Source: Chryseobacterium sp. Leaf180 (GTDB lineage Bacteria > Bacteroidota > Bacteroidia > Flavobacteriales > Weeksellaceae). From it: a stretch of 64,000 nucleotides of DNA. The position numbers were made by a program, and so were the translations under genes. The notes beneath the pieces are model-generated. The model saw nothing but the letters and a program-made list of their open reading frames with translations, was not told where the DNA came from and did no database searches. How positions within the stretch are numbered: the first letter of the stretch is position 1; the number at the start of each line of letters is the position of its first letter. Positions 17,323-26,020 of the stretch are shown piece after piece. The stretch covers positions 90,441 to 154,440 of the forward strand of contig NZ_LMPJ01000001.1 in assembly GCF_001424585.1 (NCBI RefSeq). The letters are read 5' to 3'.

Positions 17323-18495
17323 CTAATTTTCAGATCCCTCTTCTTCAAATTCTGTACTTTCAATTATATTTTTTAGTGAACTAAGTCCGTAATAGTTATT
17401 TTTCTCCATAATCTTCAGTATTTCGGGATGAGCTGCGGTAATATTGTATAAGGAAGTTCCTGCGTTGTGCCATGCCATCGGACTGTTTAAAGGTTTAAAT
17501 TTGTAGAAGGCTGGACTTTCGATGTTGGCAACATACGCCACTATTTTTGCTTTCTCTTCCATCGTGAATTTTTTGCCAGGCGATTCCGTAAAGGTACTAT
17601 CCTTATCGTCCTTAAAGAGATAATCCAAATAGTTTCCCAGGGCATAAATAAACCGGTCATCATCCTTTGTTGTATGCTGTGACACAAAGTCCAACAAGCC
17701 CTGCTGAATTTGTAATTTCCCTTCACAATTTTTAGTGAAAAATACTTCGCCAAGTTTTTCAGTGATGTTATGGCTCGGGTTTGAATATTCTTTATACAGA
17801 TTCTCTAAAACAAGTTTGTTTATTTTTTCTTCCTTGTCATATCCAAAATCAGTAACTAACCTCTTCAAAAAAGCCTGATCGTTAGAAAGTAGCCAGACCA
17901 AATCGGCTTTGCTGTCATTGAAGAGATATTTATTCCGGGCAATAACAAATTGTGGAAGCTGAACGCTGAAAGATTGGTCATCTATTTTCACCAGATCTTT
18001 TACCAAAAACATCTGGGTTAAGAATTTTCTATTTGGAATAATAAAAAGATTTTGTGTATCGCTATATAGATCATACTGATTTTTTATTCTTGTCTCTTTT
18101 GATCCGTCCATAGCATTGCCAAAAAGAGTGATCTGATCATTGACCGATAAAATCATTCCACAATTGGACTTTGTGCTGATTTTGAAAATTTCAGATAATT
18201 TTTTGGTAAACTCTTCTTCCAAAATAACTTTATAGCCAGCTTTTTTAAGACCGTTTGCTACAATATCATTTGAAATTTCGAAATCATTTTTGGACAGGCT
18301 GTAAGGTTGTTCCGGCTCGTTTTCCTCAGTTTCCACATTTTTTTGTTTATCGATAATGCTTCTAAGCAGTTCTAAGTCGAGAGGCTTTTCACCCATTTCT
18401 TCTGTAACGGGCTTAATACTTTCCGAGCTAACTTTTTTTGATTGCCCATCGCAACTTGCCAGGAATAATAAAAAAGCGATGATTTGTATTTTCAT
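17323..18495 (-). CDS. Lipoprotein of unknown function (390 aa)
   Basis: Signal peptide with lipobox LASC (Cys15) followed by DGQ, the same C-(D/N)-G-Q start seen in the two metallopeptidase immunity candidates. The long periplasmic part is mostly helical and charged, with a C-terminal stretch (NAGTSLYNITAAHPEILKIMEKNNY) that looks like a single ankyrin-type repeat. No clear family. It is the third gene from the end of the array, 112 bp downstream of the SH3b lipoprotein. Possible orphan immunity protein. Confidence 0.55.
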   Translation of the reverse strand: MKIQIIAFLLFLASCDGQSKKVSSESIKPVTEEMGEKPLDLELLRSIIDKQKNVETEENEPEQPYSLSKNDFEISNDIVANGLKKAGYKVILEEEFTKKLSEIFKISTKSNCGMILSVNDQITLFGNAMDGSKETRIKNQYDLYSDTQNLFIIPNRKFLTQMFLVKDLVKIDDQSFSVQLPQFVIARNKYLFNDSKADLVWLLSNDQAFLKRLVTDFGYDKEEKINKLVLENLYKEYSNPSHNITEKLGEVFFTKNCEGKLQIQQGLLDFVSQHTTKDDDRFIYALGNYLDYLFKDDKDSTFTESPGKKFTMEEKAKIVAYVANIESPAFYKFKPLNSPMAWHNAGTSLYNITAAHPEILKIMEKNNYYGLSSLKNIIESTEFEEEGSEN

Positions 18496-18607
18496 ATATT
18501 CACTTTATGATTAGTTAATAAGTATCATTTTTATTGCCTAAAAACCATTTTCGATGTAGGGATTTCAATTGAATTTTTTCTGATTAATAATTAAAGATAT
18601 AATCTTT

Positions 18608-19654
18608 TTATTTGCCAGATTTCACTCTGCTTCTGTGCACAAATCCTTGTTTACCTTCTTTTGTTTTAATTAGAAACCAGTCTCCGGAATCGTCCAGAAC
18701 TTCAATTTGCTGTCCCGACGGTATTTTTTGTAAAATTTCTGACGAAGCATTTTTGTCTTTTCGCAAATTAGTAAATCCATCTTCATCGTGAATTGAGTAT
18801 GTGTTACTTCCTCCGTTTATCAAATATTGTTTGAAGAAAGGTTTATAGCTTTTATCGTATAATAAAATTTCATTTTTGTTTAGATTCTTCCTAAGAGTTT
18901 CATTCAGATAATTATAAATATTGTAGTAGATAACTGTTTTATTTTGCCAACCTGTTTCCAGAGACGGCGAGTAGATGGCCTCAACAACTTGTTTTTTTTT
19001 CGCAAGCTGGGTTTTTAAAGCGTCAATTTTAAAGCTTTCAAGTCTATCCTTGCTGATTAAGAGTGCATTCTTCGGAAATTGAATTTCGACAATATTATTT
19101 TCAAAATAGGATTCATTTGTTAAAAAGGCAGAAGGCAGGTTTGTATTGATATACTGATTAAGACCGTTTTCTTTATATTTATATTCTCCTTTAATGAAAA
19201 AGTAAGGTTTGTATAAAAATAACTCGAAAAGTTCTAATTCGTAGTCTTCCAAATAATAGCTTAAGTCCTTATCATCAAATATTGATGACAGTAAATAATA
19301 TGATCTCAGATCATCCAATTGCTGAGTACGGACCAATAATAATTTGATGAAAAATATCTGTTCATATTGATCTTGATCAAAATTTCTGTTTCCTAAATAC
19401 TTTAAAAAAGCAGTAAGAAACTCTTTGTTTTCTAACGAGCTGAGTTTGATCTGCTCGATGTATTGACCTTCATATTTGTACTTTTTATATTCGATTTTTT
19501 GTATAAATGATGTGGAAATATCTATGCCGTCCTGTAGTCTATCATCTGCAGTTAAAACTTCCTTACTTTTAATATTGTCATTTTTGTCCTTGCATCCAAT
19601 TACCGATAGACACATTGTAAATAGTAGCAAAAGTATTGTTGTATGATTTTTCAT
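18608..19654 (-). CDS. Lipoprotein with C-terminal SH3b domain
   Basis: The 348-residue protein has a lipobox SVIGC (Cys21), a long helical middle, and a C-terminal SH3b domain (about residues 290-346) reading FTNLRKDKNASSEIL...GDWFLIKTKEGKQGFVHRSRVK. Bacterial SH3 domains commonly bind peptidoglycan or peptides, which would place it at the cell wall and fit defence against wall-degrading toxins. The DNA of this domain is nearly identical to that of 16188-16350, while the N-terminal parts are unrelated. It is the intact member of a three-copy set; the third is a remnant at 20982-21255. Confidence 0.6.
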   Translation of the reverse strand: MKNHTTILLLLFTMCLSVIGCKDKNDNIKSKEVLTADDRLQDGIDISTSFIQKIEYKKYKYEGQYIEQIKLSSLENKEFLTAFLKYLGNRNFDQDQYEQIFFIKLLLVRTQQLDDLRSYYLLSSIFDDKDLSYYLEDYELELFELFLYKPYFFIKGEYKYKENGLNQYINTNLPSAFLTNESYFENNIVEIQFPKNALLISKDRLESFKIDALKTQLAKKKQVVEAIYSPSLETGWQNKTVIYYNIYNYLNETLRKNLNKNEILLYDKSYKPFFKQYLINGGSNTYSIHDEDGFTNLRKDKNASSEILQKIPSGQQIEVLDDSGDWFLIKTKEGKQGFVHRSRVKSGK

Positions 19655-19932
19655 GGCTTTGTAAAGACTACTTTATCAATGATTAAATGGTTTCAGTATT
19701 GAATGATCAAAAGCTGGTAAATGCAGATGGTGTTAGTGTTGGTATCCGCCTTTTCCTAATTTCATCATATGTTTAGTGTAGCTGAATAAATAATTTTTCT
19801 CCGCTTCTGTTTTGTTCTTAAGATTTCCAGTCTTCTAACGTTAACGTCGAGCGACAAACGATTTCAGAAGATCATAGCAAAAAACCTTCGTATTTTTCTC
19901 ATAATAAATTCGTTTTGAAATTTGGTCATTAT

Positions 19933-20841
19933 CTATTGCCTGATAATTTTTCCTTCTCCAGAAATTTTAAATTTACCGGAAAGGAGTGCGCTGTTTCCGG
20001 ATCCATTGTAGGTTTCAATGATCAGGCTGGGGAGAATATTGAAGGTTACAGGATTATCACTACCCACAGAACCGACTTCCTTGAAATCGAGAATCTTATC
20101 ATTTTTAGTGGTGACAATCACAAAATATTCTGAGTCACCTCTTTGTACCGATACGAGCAGGACCATCATATCTTTTTCATTGCGGAGGACAAAAGCCTTA
20201 AACGATTCTGCATCGTAGCCCTTTGATTTGAGATAGCTGATGAGATTCTCGGTCAGTGGATAATGTGGATTCATCACCTCTGAAAAACCGTCGTCAAAAT
20301 ACTGGCTGAAACCAAAAGGCAGACTGATAACTTTTGGATTTTTGTTCTTTATAAATAAATTACCGGTCGATACGTCTGTTTTATTCAGGTCTTTTTTACC
20401 GGCCAGACGTTCAGCAAACTCAGTAAAAGACTTTTGTTCATCAGGCATTTGGGTGTTTAAAAAATTGCCTTTTTCGCCCTCTCTTGTAATTTTCTCCAGT
20501 TTTAACGCAGACGAATAAGAAAAAATATAGGTTTCATCATATTCATCAGTTAATGCTTCATCTTCATACATCTCCACTTTAAATGTAACTTTAATGTCGC
20601 TGCCCTGTTTAGTAATCTGTTTTGATGTGTAGCGGATCGCACATCCCGAACCACAGCTGATGACAAATGACCTGGATTCTTCTTCACTGGCTTCTCTATT
20701 ACTTTCTATCGTCGAAATTTTTACGCTGTCTTGCTGTCCTTTATTAAAATTGCTGATCTCAGAATTTATTTCTCCTTTTTTACAGGAAATCTGAATCGAG
20801 AGAAATATCAGTAAATACAGGAAAATTTTATTTGTTCGCAT
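19933..20841 (-). CDS. Lipoprotein sharing its N-terminal half with the effector-adjacent immunity candidate
   Basis: The 302-residue protein has lipobox IQISC (Cys20) followed by KKGEINSEISN. Residues 1 to about 160 are clearly homologous to 25139-26020, including the CGSGCA motif and the MPD(E/A)Q(K/R)SF(T/K)EFAE segment. The C-terminal halves are unrelated. The homolog lies directly behind the peptidoglycan-hydrolase effector, so this gene looks like a duplicated immunity protein retargeted by exchange of its C-terminal half. The immunity role is inferred. Confidence 0.55.
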   Translation of the reverse strand: MRTNKIFLYLLIFLSIQISCKKGEINSEISNFNKGQQDSVKISTIESNREASEEESRSFVISCGSGCAIRYTSKQITKQGSDIKVTFKVEMYEDEALTDEYDETYIFSYSSALKLEKITREGEKGNFLNTQMPDEQKSFTEFAERLAGKKDLNKTDVSTGNLFIKNKNPKVISLPFGFSQYFDDGFSEVMNPHYPLTENLISYLKSKGYDAESFKAFVLRNEKDMMVLLVSVQRGDSEYFVIVTTKNDKILDFKEVGSVGSDNPVTFNILPSLIIETYNGSGNSALLSGKFKISGEGKIIRQ

Positions 20842-20981
20842 TTTTTTATTTAATATAGCATTAAGATTGTCCGCCTCATGTAGTGATACATTAATATTTT
20901 CAGACGAAAATCAATGTATGTAGTCAGTATTTTTAAAATGTTTTTCCTTTTCAAAAAAAATATGGACGCAGTTTTCAGTTT

Positions 20982-21255
20982 CTAAATTCTACTTTTATAA
21001 ATATATATTTCTTCTTTTATTCTATGTTTAATAAAAGACCAATTATCTGAATAATTTAATACCCAATTTTTTCCAGAAATAATTTTCTGCATAACATCAG
21101 AATTTGTGTTCTTGTCCTTTCTTACATTTGTATTTTCGGCTGAAGCTTTAATACGGTTTTTTAATGCTTTTATTAGTAATTTTTAAAGGAATGACTTTGA
21201 TTTTGCTATGCAGCAAACATCTGTATTGTAAACCTTTATTTTTTCTGAATTTAAC
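20982..21255 (-). pseudogene. Remnant of an SH3b lipoprotein C-terminus
   Basis: On the - strand the frame ending at TAG 20982-20984 encodes NTNVRKDKNTNSDVMQKIISG followed by NWSFIKHRIKEE, a recognisable but diverged version of the SH3b domain at the ends of 18608-19654 and 16188-17226. An in-frame TAA at 21183-21185 interrupts it upstream and no start or signal peptide is left. It sits directly after the stop of the 21256-22266 gene. I consider it a decayed gene. Confidence 0.55.
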
Positions 21256-22266
21256 CTATTTGCAGAAATTTCGAATATTATCAGAATTATAATTCTCAAA
21301 TGTAATCTCGCCGAAATCTTTGGACGTACAAATTTTAGCAGTTGTTTTTGAGTCACTCCAATTAATATTTTCACCATATTTTGATAGAAAAATATTGTTT
21401 TTGGCTGCATCATATTTAAAAGTAATATACTTGTCAGAGGTGTAGTTATCTGGAACTTCATTAGTCAATTCAACCGTGAAAAAAGAATTTTTTATGACAA
21501 GATTTTTAAATGCGTCAGCAAAACTGTTTGGATATATGTTTTCATTGCTAAAAACTTTATAACTTGTATTATTCTGATTGATAAGTACGACAATAGGAGC
21601 AATTTTAGTATCCGGGTCTTGCGGATTGATTTCTTTATTATTTGCAAAAACGACTATCAAATCCTTAAAAGAATCATTATTCAAATCACATTCTTTTTTC
21701 TCAACTACAGAATAATTTTTGCCGGAAATAGAATCTATAATCTTTTGCGAAATATTTTTTGTGATTTGACTGGGCGAGCCAAAGTTGAGATAATTATTGC
21801 TTAATAATCCATCAATCAGGAAATTACCATCGGAGATTTCCTTGAGCAAAAAATCTATTGTTGTCCGTTTTTCATTTTTCTGTCCAAATTGAAAAAAACT
21901 TACCCTGTATTCATTATCATTCAGTGGTTCAATTTGCAAGGTTTTTTTTATGGTTTTTCCGTCATAATCCTGTCCGTTTATAAAAGGGTCGTAATCTAAA
22001 ATGAGATTTTCACTGTCAGAAGTCAGACTGTCAATTCTTTTTATAACTCTTTCAGACAGATATTTTTTCTTTTGGTCCGCATTATTTTCATCATTTCCAT
22101 AAACTGAGAAATAGAAATCTTTTATAGTTGCGATTGCTTTCTCTGAATTATTTTTGATTTGCAAACTGTCATTGACTTGCGCAATACCATTCGTTTTCGT
22201 CTCTTTTTTGCAAGCTGACAATAATAAACAAATAAGAAAGATGAATACTGTATTTTTTCGTTTCAT
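21256..22266 (-). CDS. Lipoprotein with VCBS/FG-GAP-like Asp motif, unknown function
   Basis: The 336-residue protein has lipobox LLSAC (Cys19). Its C-terminal half, from about residue 190, contains CDLNNDSFKDLIVVF, a DxNxDxxxD calcium-loop type motif as in FG-GAP/VCBS repeats. It ends in FLSKYGENI...TSKDFGEITFENYNSDNI. That half is homologous to nearly the whole of the upstream gene 22305-22898. The N-terminal half (residues 40-170) is an additional domain with no recognised family. It is part of the lipoprotein array, 38 bp behind its paralog. Confidence 0.55.
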   Translation of the reverse strand: MKRKNTVFIFLICLLLSACKKETKTNGIAQVNDSLQIKNNSEKAIATIKDFYFSVYGNDENNADQKKKYLSERVIKRIDSLTSDSENLILDYDPFINGQDYDGKTIKKTLQIEPLNDNEYRVSFFQFGQKNEKRTTIDFLLKEISDGNFLIDGLLSNNYLNFGSPSQITKNISQKIIDSISGKNYSVVEKKECDLNNDSFKDLIVVFANNKEINPQDPDTKIAPIVVLINQNNTSYKVFSNENIYPNSFADAFKNLVIKNSFFTVELTNEVPDNYTSDKYITFKYDAAKNNIFLSKYGENINWSDSKTTAKICTSKDFGEITFENYNSDNIRNFCK

Positions 22267-22304
22267 ATTTGTTAAAGCTTTAACTTCAATGAGCTTTTAT
22301 TAAA

Positions 22305-22898
22305 CTACTTTAAGGAAGATGAAATGGTTTCGGTATTGAAATCGTTAAATTTTATCTTACCAAAATCTTTTGACGAAAAAAGTTTAGTTTTTGTGATGTT
22401 CTTAGTCTTGCCAGGAAAGGATGTTTCAATTCCATATTTGCTGAGAAATACCTGTCTGGTATCTTGGTCATATCTGAAAGTTATATATGTTTTCCTCTTA
22501 TTGTTGCCATTACCTTCCGTCTGTTCTAATGTGAAAAATTCGTTTTTCACAACTAAATTATTATCTAAAACAGAACTATTTGGAATGTAAGAATAGAGTA
22601 TATTACTGTTTTCAATTTTGATATAATCACTATTTTGACTTAATAATAAAACAACAGGAGTATCAAAAGATTCCATTTCTTTATCAACATTCTTCGGTTG
22701 ATATATAAGAATGACATCCTTTTTTTTATCATTATTCAAATCACAGATTTCTTCTTTCTGCAGTGTATAGTCCATCTGCATCGACTTTTTGGTGTTGTCC
22801 GATATTTTTTTCAGCTTAGGATCCGTGCTCTGACAGAAATAAACTGTGCTGAAAAAAAATAACATCATTCCTAAAATATTTTGGATTGTAACTTTCAT
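22305..22898 (-). CDS. Secreted VCBS/FG-GAP-like protein, paralog of the next gene
   Basis: The start at 22898 (MKVTIQNILGMMLFFF) is preferred because it gives a proper signal peptide and lies 1 bp after the upstream stop codon; a longer form from 22931 would put 11 polar residues first. The mature part has CDLNNDKKKDVILIY (DxNxDxxxD motif). It shares VVLL(L/I)xQN, LVVKNEFFTLE, YITFRYD and FLSKYG with 21256-22266. The cysteine at the end of the signal peptide could make it a lipoprotein, but the context (VYFCQS) is weak. Function unknown. Confidence 0.55.
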   Translation of the reverse strand: MKVTIQNILGMMLFFFSTVYFCQSTDPKLKKISDNTKKSMQMDYTLQKEEICDLNNDKKKDVILIYQPKNVDKEMESFDTPVVLLLSQNSDYIKIENSNILYSYIPNSSVLDNNLVVKNEFFTLEQTEGNGNNKRKTYITFRYDQDTRQVFLSKYGIETSFPGKTKNITKTKLFSSKDFGKIKFNDFNTETISSSLK

Positions 22899-22899
22899 T

Positions 22900-23583
22900 T
22901 TATTTGATATTAAATAATTTTTTTGAATCAACTTTATAAGAACCGCTATTAATTACCTTTTCCTCTCCAATGCTGAATTTCCTACAAAATAATTGTCCAG
23001 TCTCATCCAAATAACAAATGTTTTGCTTTGTAGAATATGGAAAATCTATTTCTGAATAAATATTGATACTGTTTACGACATTATTTTTGTTGAAAAGAAC
23101 CAAATCAATTTTATAAATATTAATAGGCGAGTCGTATTGATCATTATTCAGAGTGGCAACGGTTTTAAATATTTTGATCTCCTTATTATTCAGTGTTTTT
23201 CTGGAATCAATTACAAATAAAGAATCAACTTTAGCAAGATTCAGCACGCTGTCTTTTTTAATAAAAGATGAATAATTCACATTCAACACTTCATTTTTTA
23301 CACCTTTTATTGTATTAAAATAATCTATTTCTTCAAGTCTTTTTTGTGCATCAAGATCTTCCTTTTTTACCTGACTGTTCTCATCGTCATAAGTATTTAC
23401 CCGCCATTCTTTAGGAAAGTTATAATTCTTTAAACTACCGACTCCGATAGTTTTGAAAAGATAAGTAGAATCTTCATTTTTAGATTTTTCGTTGTCAGAT
23501 GAATTATTTTGTAAATGGAGATCAATGTTTTTTTGACAAGATATAATGCTGAATAAGCCTAATAAAATTCGATACATTTTCAT
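22900..23583 (-). CDS. Lipoprotein of unknown function (227 aa)
   Basis: Signal peptide with lipobox IISC (Cys16) and a mainly beta-strand periplasmic domain. No recognised family. The stop codon lies 1 bp before the start of the next gene and the start lies 34 bp after the previous one, so it belongs to a tightly packed operon of lipoproteins. An immunity role is possible from context only. Confidence 0.5.
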   Translation of the reverse strand: MKMYRILLGLFSIISCQKNIDLHLQNNSSDNEKSKNEDSTYLFKTIGVGSLKNYNFPKEWRVNTYDDENSQVKKEDLDAQKRLEEIDYFNTIKGVKNEVLNVNYSSFIKKDSVLNLAKVDSLFVIDSRKTLNNKEIKIFKTVATLNNDQYDSPINIYKIDLVLFNKNNVVNSINIYSEIDFPYSTKQNICYLDETGQLFCRKFSIGEEKVINSGSYKVDSKKLFNIK

Positions 23584-23617
23584 TCGCCATCTTAAAATTT
23601 CAAAATCATCTCCTAAA

Positions 23618-24199
23618 TTAGTAATAGAGATTACGTTTATCCATCTCTACATCCAAAGATTCATCTAAATAATATAAAGAATCACTTTTAATAACCCCAT
23701 TTATAATGCTGCTTTTTTGATAAGAAACAAAATTAACAGACCTGTCGGTTGCAGAAGAAAAATATTTTAGCTGCCATACTTTATTTGTTTTTAAATCTAA
23801 ATATGATACACAAGTAAACTCGCTTGGTTCATAGTCAGAATCTATAGAATTCCTGTAAAACTCAAGTGAATCTTTTTTGATATTGTTAACAAAAGTGTAA
23901 AGGACTATCCTATAATTTTTCTTGTCGTCTAGGGATTGTTTTTTAAACCTGAAAATTCCTGCCTTAGAATCATTAGTATTTTTGAAGTTGACATAAAATG
24001 CTGAGTACCTGTCATTCTGTTTTTTCAAAATATCATAACCGCTTTTACCTGTTATTTCTTTAAAGTATGACATTTTAGCAATGTTTTCATTACCAAAATA
24101 GTTTTGATTATGTTCCGGAGGAATTTTTTTTTCATACTTGCAGGAGATTCCAAAAATTATAACCGTAAGTACTGAAAGGATTGAATTTTGTGCTTTCAT
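23618..24199 (-). CDS. Lipoprotein of unknown function (193 aa)
   Basis: The start at 24199 is chosen because it yields a normal lipoprotein signal (ending FGISC, Cys20) and a 2-bp gap to the upstream gene. A longer frame from 24235 would add 12 non-signal residues and overlap that gene. The periplasmic part is beta-rich with repeated short Tyr-containing strands (YLDLKTNKVWQLKYF). No recognised family. Member of the array. Confidence 0.5.
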   Translation of the reverse strand: MKAQNSILSVLTVIIFGISCKYEKKIPPEHNQNYFGNENIAKMSYFKEITGKSGYDILKKQNDRYSAFYVNFKNTNDSKAGIFRFKKQSLDDKKNYRIVLYTFVNNIKKDSLEFYRNSIDSDYEPSEFTCVSYLDLKTNKVWQLKYFSSATDRSVNFVSYQKSSIINGVIKSDSLYYLDESLDVEMDKRNLYY

Positions 24200-24201
24200 A
24201 T

Positions 24202-24942
24202 CTAGTAACAAAATTTGTAATTGATTAATTTGCAATTTTTATCCTTCCATCTTATCCATTTAGTGATGGCTTTATAGTTCTCAACGTAATCACATTCAGT
24301 TTTTTGAACAGACTTGATTTTCATAGAGTCATCCTTGATTTCTAAGGTTTTATACAAGTTCAGCCTTTCATTTTCAGTTGTATTCGGAACTCTGGACGTT
24401 ATTTGTATAAATGCTGATTTAGTGTATTTATCCCAAGAATAAAAAGTGTAATTACTGCCTTTCTTTTCAATAAGCTTTTTTTCTTTGTTTATAAAGATCA
24501 TCAAGTAATTTTCATCAGTTTCCGGATTTTCTGCATCGAAACTAAATATTTTGAATTCAGAATTTGGAATTATTTCCCTGGCAATCACTGTTTTAGGAAG
24601 TTGTATTTCCAATGACATTTCTTCATCGTTATTCATTGAAATATTACCATAAATTGTTTTGTCTAAATTCAAAATTTCTAGCTTCTTTGTCAGAGAGATT
24701 GTTACCACACCATTTCCTCGCAAATTATTTTCTGTAAAAAATCGTATCCCATTATATTCAGACGTCAGCATCGTAGCAGAATCTATAGGACAGTCTCTTT
24801 TGACATCTACGGACGATTTTGCCTGTCGCATAGTAGTATCAGGATTTAAATTTTTGTAGTTTGCAGTGGTTTCTTTTCTTGTCTTATCACAAGACATGAA
24901 AATGGAAGGAAAAAAAATAATTATAAATAATATACTTTTCAT
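24202..24942 (-). CDS. Lipoprotein of unknown function (246 aa)
   Basis: Signal peptide with candidate lipobox IFMSC (Cys18) and a periplasmic part with beta-strands (VVTISLTKKLEILNL, SLEIQLPKTVIA). The last residues include WIRWKDKNCKL. No recognised family. A 196-bp gap separates it from the upstream immunity candidate, so it may have its own promoter. Confidence 0.5.
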   Translation of the reverse strand: MKSILFIIIFFPSIFMSCDKTRKETTANYKNLNPDTTMRQAKSSVDVKRDCPIDSATMLTSEYNGIRFFTENNLRGNGVVTISLTKKLEILNLDKTIYGNISMNNDEEMSLEIQLPKTVIAREIIPNSEFKIFSFDAENPETDENYLMIFINKEKKLIEKKGSNYTFYSWDKYTKSAFIQITSRVPNTTENERLNLYKTLEIKDDSMKIKSVQKTECDYVENYKAITKWIRWKDKNCKLINYKFCY

Positions 24943-25138
24943 AGTTAATGCTTTACTTCTTTAAAATTTGGTTTATAACCTTCTCTGCGGATGTGTAAAT
25001 GATGATTATGATCGGCCAAATGGGTTGATTTTTTTAGAATGAAGATCGGTCTCAAGAACTGCTATTGAAATCTAACAAGTTTAAATTTCAGTTAATCAGA
25101 TAAATTGAATTGATTACTTTTTTTATGTAAAAACGAAT

Positions 25139-26020
25139 TTACATTTTCACAAATTTACCATCATCTGTAATCACATAATTTTCAACGATTGAAGAATCCG
25201 GTGTTTTAATAGTTACCTTTATATTGAAATTGCGGTCTATAGAAAATGTTCTTACTTCTTTTTCTTCTTCATTATCTGGCTCATACCATTCACCTTCAAC
25301 ATACAGTTCACCGCTCACTTTTTTATTAGTAACAGCAATTAAATAATACCGGTACTGAAAATCCCCACAGTCTTGAGGTGCTAATAACAGTTGTACATCA
25401 GATTTTGCAGGAAGCGCCACGTATCTGATTTTATTCTGATTACAGCTGTACTTTTGAAGTCCTTTCACAGAAGACGTGCCCATGGTCTGATAAGCAGCCG
25501 TGTTTGGGTCAGTTTTTTTGTTGTAAATAAATGTCGATGTTTCGGATACAGAAACTGGCGAATCTTTACTGTTTTTTTTAATCAGCCCCTCTGCAAATTC
25601 TTTGAAGGACCTTTGGGCATCAGGCATTAATGTTTTTAAAACATTGTCTTTTTTACCTTCCAGATGTATATTTTCGATTTCATTCGACTGATTGTATTCA
25701 AAAAGATAAACTTCATTGTAAGTATCATTCAGTTGCTCATCTACATACATCTCCACCTTAAACTTAACTTTCAGATCAGGCAGTTTTCCGGTGACACTTT
25801 CTGCGTTATACGTCATAGCACATCCCGAACCACAGCTGATGACAAATGACTTAGATTCTTCTTCACTAGTTTCTCTGCTACTTTGTATTGTAGCAGTTTC
25901 TGCACTGTCTTTCTGTACTGTATCAGAATTGCTGATCTCAGAATTTATTTCTCCTTTTTTACATGAAATTTGTATTGAGAGAAACATAAGTAAATAAAGC
26001 AAGATTCTATTTGTTAGCAT
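25139..26020 (-). CDS. Lipoprotein, likely immunity protein for the peptidoglycan-hydrolase effector
   Basis: The 293-residue protein has lipobox IQISC (Cys20) and shares its first 160 residues with 19933-20841, including CGSGCA. The C-terminal half is specific to this copy and carries CNQNK and APQDCGDFQYRYYLIAVT. It overlaps the 3' end of the effector gene by 14 bp, so the two are coupled in translation. A lipoprotein in the periplasm is where immunity to a wall hydrolase is needed. Pairing is inferred from the overlap and the shared operon. Confidence 0.6.
   Translation of the reverse strand: MLTNRILLYLLMFLSIQISCKKGEINSEISNSDTVQKDSAETATIQSSRETSEEESKSFVISCGSGCAMTYNAESVTGKLPDLKVKFKVEMYVDEQLNDTYNEVYLFEYNQSNEIENIHLEGKKDNVLKTLMPDAQRSFKEFAEGLIKKNSKDSPVSVSETSTFIYNKKTDPNTAAYQTMGTSSVKGLQKYSCNQNKIRYVALPAKSDVQLLLAPQDCGDFQYRYYLIAVTNKKVSGELYVEGEWYEPDNEEEKEVRTFSIDRNFNIKVTIKTPDSSIVENYVITDDGKFVKM

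Noticed and set aside
21183..21461. 92-codon - strand frame overlapping the 336-residue lipoprotein
   Set aside because: It is a shadow frame over the lipoprotein's 3' end; only its downstream continuation shows SH3b similarity.
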